The notes beneath the pieces were generated by a model. That model saw only the letters and a list, made by a program, of their open reading frames with translations, was not told the DNA's origin and did not search any database. A program made the translations under genes and the position numbers. This document shows, piece by piece, positions 1-9,918 of a DNA stretch of 64,000 nucleotides (position 1 is the stretch's first letter; each line of letters opens with the position of its first letter). Source of the DNA: Pseudomonas cavernae. Lineage in GTDB: Bacteria > Pseudomonadota > Gammaproteobacteria > Pseudomonadales > Pseudomonadaceae. The DNA is taken from positions 4,712,001 to 4,776,000 of the forward strand of contig NZ_CP032419.1 in the NCBI RefSeq assembly GCF_003595175.1. Direction: 5' to 3'.

Positions 1-45
1 GGCACCCTGGTGGCGGTGGGCACCGGCACCTATCTGTGTGGCTGA
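1..45 (+). CDS. C-terminal tail of an unidentified protein (cut by window edge)
   Basis: Frame 1 is open from the first base and ends at TGA (43-45), giving 14 residues rich in Gly, Val and Thr and ending Tyr-Leu-Cys-Gly. This could be the end of a membrane protein, but it is too short to identify. A second frame is also open through this stretch, so the choice of frame is uncertain. The palindromic repeat that follows at 59-130 is the kind found just after genes here, which supports a gene end. Confidence 0.35.
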   Translation, partial: GTLVAVGTGTYLCG

Positions 46-58
46 GGCGAGCGACTGT

Positions 59-130
59 GTAGGGTGGAAAACCGCGCAGCGTTTTCCACTCGCGAAGCGG
101 TGGAGGTGAAAAGCGACATCCACTCCTAGG
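59..130. repeat. Palindromic intergenic repeat, family A, copy 1
   Basis: This begins GTAGGGTGGAAAACCGCG and has a near-mirror second half ending in GACATCCACTCCTAG. A clearly related copy lies at 44834-44903 and a shortened one at 62499-62527. Each lies between genes. The arms could form a long hairpin and act as a 3' end for the gene before it. It is a recurring short palindrome, not coding. Confidence 0.7.
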
Positions 131-133
131 GGC

Positions 134-586
134 TTACTGCTTGGCCAGGCGGGTGAGGATGCGGTCGAGGGCATTGGCGAAGGCCTGCTTCTCGCGTTCG
201 CCGTAGGGCGCCTGGCCGCCGCCGGCCTGGCCCTGCTCGCGCAGGTCGGTGAACAGGTTGCGCACCGCCAGGCGCTCGCCCATGTTGCCCTCGTCGAACT
301 CGCGGCCGCGCGGGTCGAGGGCCGCCACGCCCTTCTTGATCAAGCGGTCGGCCAAGGGCACATCGCTGCAGATCACCAGCTCGCCGGGCGCGGCGTGCTC
401 GACCAGATAGTCGTCGGCCGCGTCCGGACCGCTCGGCACCACGATCAGCCGCACGCAGGCGAAGGCCGGCTTGATCTGCGCCTGCCCGGCCACCAGCACC
501 ACCTCGAAACGGCGCCTGAGGGCAAACTTGACCAACTGATCCTTGGCCGCCTTGGGGCAGGCGTCGGCATCGATCCATACACGCAT
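134..586 (-). CDS. YaiI/YqxD family protein (DUF188)
   Basis: A 150-residue protein beginning MRVWIDADACPK, the hallmark N-terminus of the YaiI/YqxD (UPF0178) family, which resembles PIN-like nuclease folds. The conserved Asp residues of the WIDADACP motif and the later SDVPLADRLIKKG segment are present. An upstream extension exists in the frame, but ATG at 586 gives the family's usual length and start. The biochemical role of the family is not established. It lies downstream of the FTR1 gene, separated from it by palindromic repeat 618-728. Confidence 0.92.
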   Translation of the reverse strand: MRVWIDADACPKAAKDQLVKFALRRRFEVVLVAGQAQIKPAFACVRLIVVPSGPDAADDYLVEHAAPGELVICSDVPLADRLIKKGVAALDPRGREFDEGNMGERLAVRNLFTDLREQGQAGGGQAPYGEREKQAFANALDRILTRLAKQ

Positions 587-617
587 GGGGGCAATCTTCC
601 GGCTGAATGTGGCGATT

Positions 618-728
618 GTAGGTTGGGTTGAGGAGCGCAGCGACGAAGCCCAGCGAGCGGCGCCTATCACAGCATCGCAGCTGTCCGGCTCCGTCCGTTG
701 GGCTTCGCTGCGCTCAGCACCAACCTAC
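618..728. repeat. Palindromic intergenic repeat, family B, copy 1 (overlaps a stop codon)
   Basis: The left arm (618-652) starts GTAGGTTGGGTTGAG and the right arm (699-728) is its imperfect reverse complement ending CACCAACCTAC, so the unit could form a long hairpin. The right arm contains bases 725-727, the stop codon of the FTR1 gene. Relatives lie at 22536-22616, 27946-27975, 40929-40991 and 48954-49032. It may end FTR1 transcription before the yaiI-like gene. Confidence 0.7.
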
Positions 729-2620
729 GCGGCGGCAGCGCGCTTGCGCTCGGCCAACTTGCTGCGTCCGTAGAGCAGGATCACCGCCAGCAGTGCCACC
801 GCCTGCGCACTCAACGAGTAGGCATCGGCGTGGATGCCCAGCCAGTCGAAGTCGAAGAACGCCAGCGGATGGGTGCCGAACACTCCGGCCTCCTGCAACG
901 CCTTGACCCCGTGGCCGGCGAACACCACCGACAACCCACAGAGCAGCGCGGCGTTGATGCTGAAGAACAGCGCCAGCGGCAAGCGCGCCGAGCCGCGCAG
1001 GATCACCCAGGCCAAGCCGATCAGCAGCACCAGGGCCACGCCGGCGCCGGCGAGCACCGCGCCATGGCCGGCCGGGCCGGCCTGCAGCCAGAGGGTTTCA
1101 TAGAACAGGATGACCTCGAACAGCTCGCGGTAGACCGCGAAGAACGCCAGCGCGGCGAAGCCGAAGCGGCCGCCGCCACCGACCAGGCTGCTCTTGATGT
1201 AGTCCTGCCAGGCCGCCGCATGCCGGCGGTCGTGCATCCACACCCCCAACCACAACACCATGACGCTGGCGAATAGCGCCGTGCAGCCTTCCATCAGCTC
1301 GCGCTGGGCGCCACCGACCTCGATGAAGAACGCCGCCAGCGCCCAAGTGGCGAAGCCGGCGAACAACGCCAGGCCCCAGCCGAGGTGCACGCTGCGCGCC
1401 GCGGTCTGCTGACCGGTGTTGCGCAGGAAGGCGAGAATCGCCGCCAGCACCAGGATCGCCTCCAACCCTTCGCGCAGGAGGATCAACAGGCTGGAAACGA
1501 AGCTCAGCGACTGGCTCAGACCGTTGCCGCCGAGCAGGCCGGCGGCGGCGCGCAGCTTGCCCTTGGCGACTTCCAGCAGTTGCGCCGCCTGCGCCACCGG
1601 CAGGCCATCCTGCACGGCTTGGCGGTAGACCATCAGGGCCTTCTCGCTGTCCTGGCGCAGGCTGGCGTCGAGGTTATCGAGCGAGCTTTCGACCAGCTCG
1701 AAGCCTTCCAGATAGGCGGCCACCGAGAGGTCGTAGGCCTGCTCGCCGTCACCGGTGCGATAGGCCGCGAGACTCTTGTCCAGGGTGCTGGCGGTGTAGT
1801 CCAGCAGCTGCTGCGGGCCGCGCTGCACTTGCGGCGGCTGCGCGCGTTGGGCGCGAAACGCGGCGACGGCCTCCGGGGCCTGGCTGGCGGCGAGCTCCGC
1901 CGGGGTCTGCCGGGCCAGTTCGGCGAGGTCGAAGCGCGGGCCCTGGGCGGCGGCCGGGCCGGCGCTGAAGCTGGCGATATAGGCGGCCAGGTCCCAGCGC
2001 TGGCGCTCGTCGAGCTGGTCGGCGAAGGCCGGCATATCGCTGCCGTCGATGCCCAGGCCGAGGGTGTTGAACAGGTCGTACAGGCTCAGTTGGTCCAGTC
2101 GCGCCGAATCGCGCAAATCGCCCGGCGCCGGCTGCATGCCGATTGCCGCCGGACCGTCGCCGGCCCCGCTGTCACCGTGGCAGACCGCACAATGCTGGGC
2201 GTACAAGGGTGCGCCACGACTGGGGTCGGGGGTGATCAATGGCGCCTGGCTGACCTCATAGGCTGCCGCCAGCTGCGCCGCCAGCTGGCGTGCCTGGCGT
2301 GCCACGCCGGCGCCCTCCTGACGCTGTTTGACCGCCGCTTGCAGGCTGACGACGCCCTGCTCCAGGGCGGCCCGTTCGGCGTGCGCTGGCAGCGCGACGA
2401 TCAGGCCCTGCAGGGTGGCGAGGGCCTCCAGCTGCTGGCGGTACTCGCCGTCGTGCTGCACCTGGCCGGCGGCCACCGTGGCCGGATAGTCGGCGCCCAG
2501 GTAGTCGAGTAGATGCAGGGCTTGCGCCGCGCCGGCCAGCGGCTCGGCGCGCAGCGACAGGCTAGCCAGCGCCAGCCAAGACAGCAGCAGACAGGAAAGG
2601 AAACGCGAGGAAAAGTGCAT
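725..2620 (-). CDS. Cytochrome c-FTR1 fusion iron permease
   Basis: A 631-residue exported membrane protein. Residues 1-25 form a signal peptide ending at about SLRA. A c-type heme site, CAVCH, lies at about 144-148 with a probable Met axial ligand in SDMPAF near 196, so the N-terminal half is a periplasmic cytochrome c domain. The C-terminal half (from about 375) is an FTR1/EfeU-type permease with several membrane helices and the two REXXE iron-binding motifs: REGLE at about 383-387 and RELFE at about 498-502. By family knowledge it should take up iron after or with electron transfer by the fused heme domain. ATG at 2620 is chosen over an upstream TTG because it starts the signal peptide directly. 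A weak Fur-like half site overlaps the upstream region. Confidence 0.93.
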   Translation of the reverse strand: MHFSSRFLSCLLLSWLALASLSLRAEPLAGAAQALHLLDYLGADYPATVAAGQVQHDGEYRQQLEALATLQGLIVALPAHAERAALEQGVVSLQAAVKQRQEGAGVARQARQLAAQLAAAYEVSQAPLITPDPSRGAPLYAQHCAVCHGDSGAGDGPAAIGMQPAPGDLRDSARLDQLSLYDLFNTLGLGIDGSDMPAFADQLDERQRWDLAAYIASFSAGPAAAQGPRFDLAELARQTPAELAASQAPEAVAAFRAQRAQPPQVQRGPQQLLDYTASTLDKSLAAYRTGDGEQAYDLSVAAYLEGFELVESSLDNLDASLRQDSEKALMVYRQAVQDGLPVAQAAQLLEVAKGKLRAAAGLLGGNGLSQSLSFVSSLLILLREGLEAILVLAAILAFLRNTGQQTAARSVHLGWGLALFAGFATWALAAFFIEVGGAQRELMEGCTALFASVMVLWLGVWMHDRRHAAAWQDYIKSSLVGGGGRFGFAALAFFAVYRELFEVILFYETLWLQAGPAGHGAVLAGAGVALVLLIGLAWVILRGSARLPLALFFSINAALLCGLSVVFAGHGVKALQEAGVFGTHPLAFFDFDWLGIHADAYSLSAQAVALLAVILLYGRSKLAERKRAAAA

Positions 2621-2628
2621 GAGAAAAC

Positions 2629-2649
2629 GCAAATGAGAATGAAAGAGGG
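2629..2649 (-). promoter_or_regulatory. Possible Fur-box half site upstream of FTR1 gene
   Basis: The stretch contains AAATGAGAATGAAAG just before the FTR1 start. TGAGAAT resembles one arm (TGATAAT) of the 7-1-7 Fur consensus; the second arm is poor. Iron control of an FTR1 gene is expected, but this match alone is weak. Confidence 0.3.
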
Positions 2650-2734
2650 TTAATTCTTACCTTCCTAACGATTTCATGCAACACGCTGAAACAATTTGCC
2701 GCGCCCTGCCGCCGAGTTACGACCCGCTGGCTCA

Positions 2735-2875
2735 GAGCCTGTTCACGATCTCGCGAGCTAGAGCCAGACAAGGCGAAATCGGGCGAAGGCGCGCAGTTTA
2801 CGAGTTGTAAATGAAGCAGCCTGAGCCCGACTTCAACGCCGTATGGCCGACGCGCAGCAGATCGTGAATAGGCTC
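2735..2875. mobile_element. MITE-like 141-bp element, copy 1, at the lysE stop codon
   Basis: The ends are inverted repeats: GAGCCTGTTCACGATCT on the left, with one mismatch on the right. It is flanked by the direct repeat TCA (2732-2734 and 2876-2878), and the right TCA is the stop codon (TGA on the minus strand) of the LysE-type gene. A second copy lies at 49864-50003. Internally it has nested inverted repeats: GAAATCGGGC (2775-2784) with GCCCGACTTC (2825-2834), AGGC/GCCT, and TTTAC/GTAAA. There is no transposase. The 3-bp TNA-type duplication is like that of some IS5-family groups (from memory). Confidence 0.85.
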
Positions 2876-3505
2876 TCAGGCCGCGGCTCGGCGGATCGTC
2901 GCCAACAGCGCGGCGGCGCCGACGAACAGGCCGGCGAAGGTGCGGTTGAGCAGGCGTTGCTGACGCGGCGAGCGCAGCGCGCGCAGGACCCGCGCGGCCA
3001 GGCCGGTGTAGCCGGCCATGACGATCAGGTCGACGCTGATCATGGTCACGCCCATCAACAGGTATTGCGGCAGCAGCGGTGCCTGCGGATCGAGGAACTG
3101 CGGCAGCACGGCGAGCATGAAGACGATCGCCTTGGGGTTGCTGATGTTGACCAGGAAGCCGCGCAGCACCAGGGTCAGCGGCCGGCCGATCGGCCGCGGG
3201 CCGTCGGCGTGCAGATCGCTAGGCAGCGCCCGCCACTGCTGCACCGCCAGGTAGAGCAGATAGGCGACGCCGAACCACTTGATCAGGCTGAAGGCCATCG
3301 CCGAGGCGGCGAGCAGCGCGCCGACCCCGGCGGCGACGATGACGATCTGCAGCGCCAGGCCCAGCTGCAGGCCGAGGGCGTTCCAGTAACCGCGCCAGAA
3401 GCCGTATTGCAGGCCGCAGGACATCGAGGCGATGGCGCCGGCGCCCGGCGACAGGCTGATCACCCAACAGGCGACGAAGAAAGCGAGCCAGGTGTGCAGG
3501 GCCAT
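2876..3505 (-). CDS. LysE/RhtB-family amino-acid exporter
   Basis: A 209-residue, six-helix inner-membrane protein. The N-terminus carries the LysE-family signature in the form ISLSPGAGAI, followed by a glycine-rich helix and the family's typical run of hydrophobic segments. Members export amino acids or homoserine lactones; the substrate here cannot be read from sequence. Start MALHTW is preceded by purine-rich sequence. The TGA stop abuts the MITE-like element at 2735-2875 and coincides with its 3-bp target repeat. A terminator of the upstream terC gene separates it from that operon. Confidence 0.9.
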   Translation of the reverse strand: MALHTWLAFFVACWVISLSPGAGAIASMSCGLQYGFWRGYWNALGLQLGLALQIVIVAAGVGALLAASAMAFSLIKWFGVAYLLYLAVQQWRALPSDLHADGPRPIGRPLTLVLRGFLVNISNPKAIVFMLAVLPQFLDPQAPLLPQYLLMGVTMISVDLIVMAGYTGLAARVLRALRSPRQQRLLNRTFAGLFVGAAALLATIRRAAA

Positions 3506-3520
3506 GGCGGATACCTCGAA

Positions 3521-3555
3521 AACAAAAAGGGGCAGGCCGCCTAGCCTACCCCTTG
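3521..3555 (-). terminator. Intrinsic terminator after terC-like gene
   Basis: On the minus strand an 11-bp stem with one mismatch (3528-3538 paired with 3545-3555) is followed by TTTTTGTTTT. It lies just after the TerC gene and before the LysE gene, so the latter probably has its own promoter. Confidence 0.75.
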
Positions 3556-3581
3556 TGTCTAACCCAGCCCAGCGTCGCCGG

Positions 3582-4349
3582 TCAGTCCGGCGAGCCCTTG
3601 CGCAGCTTCACCGGCTCGACCTCGGCCTCGTGACGGCTCTTGGCCAGGGCCGCGCGCAGGCGGATGTTGATCGCCTCCACCGCCAGCGAGAAGGCCATGG
3701 CGAAGTAGACGTAGCCCTTCGGCACATGCACCTCGAAGGCCTCGGCGATCAGCACGGTGCCGACCACGATGAGGAACGACAGGGCGAGCATCTTCAGCGA
3801 CGGGTGCTTGTCGATGAAGGCGCTGATGGTGCCGGCGGCGAGCATCATCACGACGACCGAGATGACGATCGCGGCGACCATCACCGGCACGTTCTGCACC
3901 AGGCCGACGGCGGTGATCACCGAGTCGAGGGAGAAGACGATGTCGATGATGGCGATCTGGATGATGATGCCCATGAAGCCGGCCGCCTTGCCGCCGCTCT
4001 GCTGCGCCTCCTCGGCGCCTTCCAGGCTGTGCCAGATCTCCATGGTGCTCTTGAACAGCAGGAACAGGCCGCCGAAGAACAGGATCAGGTCGCGCCCGGA
4101 GACGCCGTGACCCAGGACGCTGAACAGGTCATTGGTCAGGCGCATCACCCAGGTGATCGACAGCAGCAGGAGAATCCGCGTGCCCATGGCCAGGGCCAGG
4201 CCGAAGAAGCGCGCCTTCGGTTGCTGGGCCACCGGCAGGCGGCCGACCAGAATCGAGATGAAGATGATGTTGTCGATGCCGAGGACGATTTCCAGGGCGG
4301 TCAGGGTTAAGAAAGCGACCCAAATCTGCGGATCAGCAAGCCATTCCAT
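3582..4349 (-). CDS. TerC-family integral membrane protein
   Basis: A 255-residue, multi-helix protein that starts MEWLADPQIW and contains the family signature ALEIVLGIDNIIFISI, with acidic residues inside membrane helices, and a second internal copy (IVFSLDSVITAVG). TerC proteins are linked to metal ion export (manganese in some members) and tellurite resistance. There is no CBS domain, so it is the short form. It is the last gene of an operon with the ABC-F ATPase and MscS genes (21-bp gap to mscS) and is followed by a terminator. Confidence 0.9.
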   Translation of the reverse strand: MEWLADPQIWVAFLTLTALEIVLGIDNIIFISILVGRLPVAQQPKARFFGLALAMGTRILLLLSITWVMRLTNDLFSVLGHGVSGRDLILFFGGLFLLFKSTMEIWHSLEGAEEAQQSGGKAAGFMGIIIQIAIIDIVFSLDSVITAVGLVQNVPVMVAAIVISVVVMMLAAGTISAFIDKHPSLKMLALSFLIVVGTVLIAEAFEVHVPKGYVYFAMAFSLAVEAINIRLRAALAKSRHEAEVEPVKLRKGSPD

Positions 4350-4370
4350 GTTGTTCAGCTCTCGTTGCTA

Positions 4371-4945
4371 CTAGTGGGAGTTAGGGGTTGAAGCGGGGAA
4401 GTCGGCACCGCGCCAGCGGCGCACGGCCTTCTGGAAGAACAGGCTGTTGGGCACCTGGATCAGCGCGCCGAGGTTGTCGGCACTGACATCGCTCAAGGTG
4501 GTGTAGAACAGGTTGATGCTGACCACCCGGCCCTTGGGCCCGAGCTTGTCGCTGCTGTCGACCAGTTCGACCACATCGCCGAGGCGGAACGGCCCGAGGG
4601 CGAAGATCAGCACCGCACAGAACAGGTTGGAGAGCACGCTCCAGATCGCGAAGAAGGCTACCGCCGCCACCGCGGCGAAACCGGTCAGGGCGGTCCACAG
4701 TACTTCGGCGGAAACGCCGAGACGCTCCAGCACCAACATGAAGGCGCTGCCCATGATCAGCCAGCGCAGGCCGCCGCGCAGCGGCAACAGCAGCTCCTGC
4801 GGCAACTGCGGGTAATGCCCGCCGAGGCGGCTGATGCCGCGGGTGACCAGGCGCTGGACCAGCCAGGCCAGCAGCAGGATCAGCAGCACCTGGGCGGTGC
4901 GCAGCAGCGGCTCGCTCCAGGTGGTAAGCAATTGCAGCTCGGCCA

Positions 4946-4946
<1 letters not shown>
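4371..4946 (-). CDS. Small MscS-family mechanosensitive channel
   Basis: A 191-residue protein with two or three N-terminal helices and the MscS pore and beta domain: an Ala-rich helix (GFAAVAAVAFFAIWSVLSN), then GPFRLGDVVEL and a segment matching the family's GxVxxInlfyT pattern. Members open under membrane tension to release solutes on osmotic downshift. It is shorter than MscS (286 aa), lacking much of the C-terminal cage. The start codon overlaps the stop of the upstream ABC-F gene by one base (TAATG), implying coupled translation. Confidence 0.9.
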
Positions 4947-6856
<1,910 letters not shown>

Positions 6857-6906
6857 AATGGCGGCGGAGTCTATCAGCTTCGCTGGCCCATCGCCCGGAC
6901 CGTACC

Positions 6907-7371
6907 ATGCCTTCTGACCTGTGGAGTTTTGCCATTCATTTCTACGCCCGCGCCGGCGTCGAAGCGGCCTGCCTGCAATTGCAGACGGCGGGGGCGGATG
7001 TCTGCCTGCTGCTCGCCGGCGCCTGGCTGACCCAGCGCGGCGTGGCCTGTAGCGACGAACGCCTGCAGCACTTGCGCAGCCTGGCCGAGCCCTGGCAACG
7101 CCAAGTGGTCACCCCGTTGCGCCAAGTACGCCAGGCCTGGCGGCCGCTGGCCGCGGCGGATGCCGGTCTGCACGGCTTGCGCGAGCAACTGAAGGCCCTC
7201 GAGCTGGCCGCCGAGCGGCAGTTATTGCTGAAGTTGGAGAGTAGCGCGCAGGACTGGCCGACCGGCGCAGACACCGAGGCATCCGCCTGGTTGGAATGCC
7301 TGGCCGGGCGGGCGGGAGAACTGCACCACGGCGCGCTGCAGGTGCTGCGCGCCGCGGTGGGGACGGGCTAG
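6907..7371 (+). CDS. TIGR02444 family protein
   Basis: A 154-residue protein starting MPSDLWSFAIHFYARAGVE, recognised as the TIGR02444 family found next to algP in pseudomonads. The N-terminal pattern of aromatic residues followed by CLQLQ and VCLLL is typical. The rest is helical and rich in Leu and Gln. Function is unknown. It converges with algP: the two stop codons are one base apart and no hairpin terminator is visible between them. Confidence 0.8.
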   Translation: MPSDLWSFAIHFYARAGVEAACLQLQTAGADVCLLLAGAWLTQRGVACSDERLQHLRSLAEPWQRQVVTPLRQVRQAWRPLAAADAGLHGLREQLKALELAAERQLLLKLESSAQDWPTGADTEASAWLECLAGRAGELHHGALQVLRAAVGTG

Positions 7372-7372
7372 C

Positions 7373-8380
7373 TCAGGACGCGCTGCCCGGCGTTGCACCG
7401 GTGGTGCCGGCTACCGGAGCGACCGGGGCAGCGGCTGGCGCCGCGGGCGTCACCGGTGCGGCGGGTTTGGCCTGCGTCGCCACGCTGCTGGTCGGCTTGC
7501 TGACTGCAGGTTTGGCCAGCGGTTTTTTCGCAACGGGTTTCGCTGCAGGCTTAGCCGCTGCCGGCTTGGCGACGGCTTTGGCTGCAGGTTTCGCCGCGGT
7601 CGCTGGCTTCGCCGCAGGCTTGGCACGACTGGCCGTCGCCGGTTTGCTGGCTGGCTGGGCCGCAGGTTTTGCGACAGGTTTGCTGGCTGCTTTCGCCACC
7701 GGCTTGGCGGCGGGCTTGGCTGCTGCAGGTTTCGCTGCAGCGACTTTGGCGACGACGGGTTTCTTCGCCGCCGGCTTGGCAACTGGCTTGGCCGCGGGTT
7801 TTGCGGCTGCTTTTACGGCGGGCTTGGCAACGGGTTTCGCTGCTGCCTTGACGACCGGTTTCGCTGCGGGCTTGGCCACAGGTTTGCTGGCCGCTTTGGC
7901 AGGTGCTTTCGCCGCTACCGGCTTGGCTGCCGGTTTCTTCGCCGCCGGCTTGGCCGCTGCTGCAGGCTTCGCGCTGGCCGCACGGCTGCTCAGCGCCTTA
8001 CCAACCGCTTCCTTGACCTTGCCGACACCCTGGGCGAGCTTCAGGCTTTCCTGGGCATCGCGCTTGAGCTGGACGATATAGCCGCGCGTCTCGGCCTGGC
8101 GGCTCTTGAGCTCGTCGAGCAGCTCTTCGAGCTCGGCCGCCGCCTCCTTGGCCTTGGCCTGCGCCTTGGCCTTGCCGGCCTTGGCCGCATCCTGCACTTT
8201 GCTACGCGCGTTGTGCAGTTTTTCCTGGGCCTTACCGCGCTGTTTCTCCAGCTTGGTCAGCAGCTTTTCAGCATCGACCAGGGCTTGCGAGCAAGCATTT
8301 TCCAAATGCTCGAGCAGGCTGCTCGAGAGTTGTTGCAGCAGATGTAAGGGGGTTGCGACGGGTTTCTTATTGGCCGGCAT
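7373..8380 (-). CDS. algP: AlgP, histone H1-like alginate regulatory protein
   Basis: A 335-residue, Lys/Ala/Pro-rich protein. Residues 1-140 are helical and charged (a coiled-coil-like region with LHLLQQLSSSLLEHLENACSQ near the start). Residues 140-310 are tandem KPAAK-type repeats resembling eukaryotic histone H1 tails, and the end is Pro/Ala rich. AlgP (AlgR3) is a DNA-binding accessory factor linked to algD expression in P. aeruginosa. The DNA for the tail is a degenerate 12-bp repeat, prone to length change. ATG at 8380 follows GGAGG closely and is preferred to an upstream start. It sits near algQ, as in P. aeruginosa. Confidence 0.93.
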   Translation of the reverse strand: MPANKKPVATPLHLLQQLSSSLLEHLENACSQALVDAEKLLTKLEKQRGKAQEKLHNARSKVQDAAKAGKAKAQAKAKEAAAELEELLDELKSRQAETRGYIVQLKRDAQESLKLAQGVGKVKEAVGKALSSRAASAKPAAAAKPAAKKPAAKPVAAKAPAKAASKPVAKPAAKPVVKAAAKPVAKPAVKAAAKPAAKPVAKPAAKKPVVAKVAAAKPAAAKPAAKPVAKAASKPVAKPAAQPASKPATASRAKPAAKPATAAKPAAKAVAKPAAAKPAAKPVAKKPLAKPAVSKPTSSVATQAKPAAPVTPAAPAAAPVAPVAGTTGATPGSAS

Positions 8381-8450
8381 GGCTCGCCTCCTGGCGGACA
8401 TTGGTGCGGCCCATACTAGACGGCGGATTCGCTGACCGCCAACTCCTGTG

Positions 8451-8478
8451 TTGGCGGTTGGCGGGCGACTGGCATAAT
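8451..8478 (+). promoter_or_regulatory. Candidate sigma-70 promoter for the FKBP gene
   Basis: TTGGCG (8451-8456), a 16-bp spacer and CATAAT (8473-8478) lie 30 bp before the ATG at 8509. The match is reasonable but not tested. Confidence 0.45.
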
Positions 8479-8508
8479 CGCCCCCTCCTCCGCCCAGAGA
8501 AGCCTGTC

Positions 8509-9153
8509 ATGTCGCGCCATTTTTTCCTCTGCTTTTGCCTGTTCGCACCCTTGCTGCACGCCAGCGAACAACAGCAGGATCTGGCCTACAGCCTGGGCGC
8601 GCGACTGGGCGAACGGCTGCAGCAGGAAGTCCCGGACTTACCGCTTGAGTCGCTGCTCGAGGGTTTGCGCCAGGCCTACCGCGGCGAGCCGCTGAGGCTG
8701 GAGGATCAGCGTATCGAACAACTGCTCGCCGAGCATGCGGCGCGCCTCGCTGCGGCACCGCCGAGTATGGATGCGGCCCATGCCGCCGAGCGCCGCTTCC
8801 TCGCCAACGAGAAAGCCAAAGCCGGTGTGCGCGAGCTGGCGGGCGGCGTGTTGCGCAGCGAGCTACAAGGCGGCCAGGGCAGCAAACCCGGACCGCACAG
8901 CAACGTGCAGGTGCGTTATGTGGGACGTCTGGCCGATGGCAGCGTGTTCGATGAAAGCAGCACGCCGCAGTGGTTCCGCCTCGACAGCGTGATCAGCGGC
9001 TGGCGCACGGCATTACAGGAAATGCCCAGCGGGGCGAAATGGCGCCTGGTGATTCCCTCCACCGAGGCCTATGGCGCCGAAGGTGTGGGCGATCTGATTC
9101 CGCCCTACGCACCGCTGGTGTTCGAACTGGAATTGCTCGGCGTCAGCAACTGA
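8509..9153 (+). CDS. FKBP-type peptidyl-prolyl isomerase, exported
   Basis: A 214-residue protein with a signal peptide (MSRHFFLCFCLFAPLLHAS). A helical N-terminal dimerisation-like region (residues 20-105) precedes an FKBP domain (about 110-214) with VRYVGRLADGSVFDES, a shortened flap, and the C-terminal IPPYAPLVFELELL typical of FklB/Mip-type enzymes. It should assist folding of periplasmic or outer membrane proteins. The start at 8509 matches the signal peptide, and the longer frame upstream runs into the algP promoter region. It converges with algQ. Confidence 0.92.
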   Translation: MSRHFFLCFCLFAPLLHASEQQQDLAYSLGARLGERLQQEVPDLPLESLLEGLRQAYRGEPLRLEDQRIEQLLAEHAARLAAAPPSMDAAHAAERRFLANEKAKAGVRELAGGVLRSELQGGQGSKPGPHSNVQVRYVGRLADGSVFDESSTPQWFRLDSVISGWRTALQEMPSGAKWRLVIPSTEAYGAEGVGDLIPPYAPLVFELELLGVSN

Positions 9154-9154
9154 G

Positions 9155-9178
9155 CACCGCCGTCTTCAGACGGCGGTG
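9155..9178. terminator. Bidirectional hairpin between the FKBP gene and algQ
   Basis: A perfect 10-bp stem CACCGCCGTC/GACGGCGGTG with a TTCA loop. The loop contains the algQ stop codon (9166-9168). There is no U-tract on either side, so termination strength is uncertain. Confidence 0.6.
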
Positions 9179-9639
9179 GAGGCACTTTGCCGATGGGCGT
9201 TGTGCAGCACTTCGATCAGGCAGTCTTCCAGCTCGAAGCGCTCGTGCAGCAACTGGCCGAGACGTTTCAGTTCGGTGCTGATGCCGGTGGTGTCCCGACA
9301 GTCGCCATTGTCACAGCGATCATTGAACGCCAGCGCCGCTTCGGTGATCGCTTCGATGCGCGGGTAAATTTGCTTGGCTAGTTCCAATCCACGCTGATCG
9401 CCAAAGGCCTTGGCCTCGCCGTTCAATTGTTCGTAGACCTCGAAATGTCCGGCCGACACATAGTCCACCAGAATCTCGCAGAAGCGCTGTATGGCTTCGG
9501 CATTGGCAGCCGCTGGTTGCGCATTACTCTGCAAGGTCTGGAAGGCGCTCACCAAGTCGTGGCGCTCCTGCAACCAACGGTCGATTAGCAGGTTGACCCC
9601 ACCCCAACGTTCCTGGGCGTTCTGACAGCTCTCGAGCAT
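9166..9639 (-). CDS. algQ: AlgQ/Rsd anti-sigma-70 factor
   Basis: A 157-residue soluble helical protein, [23 protein letters not shown], recognised as AlgQ (AlgR2), the Rsd homologue. It binds region 4 of sigma-70 and shifts polymerase toward alternative sigma factors. In P. aeruginosa it affects alginate, virulence and nucleoside diphosphate kinase levels. The gene is followed by the hairpin at 9155-9178. Upstream, a TTGACA hexamer lies on the minus strand at 9697-9702, but the matching -10 element is poor. Confidence 0.95.
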   Translation of the reverse strand: MLESCQNAQERWGGVNLLIDRWLQERHDLVSAFQTLQSNAQPAAANAEAIQRFCEILVDYVSAGHFEVYEQLNGEAKAFGDQRGLELAKQIYPRIEAITEAALAFNDRCDNGDCRDTTGISTELKRLGQLLHERFELEDCLIEVLHNAHRQSASTAV

Positions 9640-9918
9640 GATGACCTCACTTCCCTTATCGATAGTGCTGTTTTACGTCCGCTCCGAGACGCTTTTTGTC
9701 AATCGGTGCTTGGTCACGATAAGGCACCGTCGAAAGGATACTTGTCCGGCGGAGCGTGAAGGCCAGAGTATGCCCGCAGGACCGCACCTTCAAGGCACAG
9801 AAACGGAAAAATTCATACGTACGTTTGACCCGTATCCCGCTAGCGGCGCGCCTTGCGAAAAGCCCATGGCGGCCGTCGGCATATGCCAGCCGGCGCGCGG
9901 GGCGGCGCATCGGGCGCC
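9640..9918. other. Intergenic region upstream of algQ
   Basis: There are 279 bases between dsbB and algQ without a convincing gene. They include the probable algQ promoter (TTGACA on the minus strand at 9697-9702) and an AT-richer patch near 9800-9830 that stands out from its GC-rich surroundings. No terminator with a U-tract was found after dsbB. Confidence 0.5.

Noticed and set aside
2562..2771. A 69-codon frame beginning MSGSSSRDREQALS reading out of the element at 2735 (and its twin at 49652-49900)
   Set aside because: The matching starts in both copies come from the element's sequence itself; the frames then run into unrelated flanks.
2843..3544. A long plus-strand frame starting MADAQQIVNRL at the element edge (twin at 49971)
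   Set aside because: The shared first residues derive from the repeated element; the rest is antisense to LysE or the cytochrome gene.
7450..7990. CRISPR-like regular repeats
   Set aside because: The repeats are short, directly adjacent and code for the KPAAK tail of AlgP; there are no unique spacers or cas genes.
7296..8081. Ala/Gly/Leu-rich plus-strand frame opposite algP that looks like membrane helices
   Set aside because: It is the complement of the Lys/Ala repeat codons of AlgP and has no independent support.
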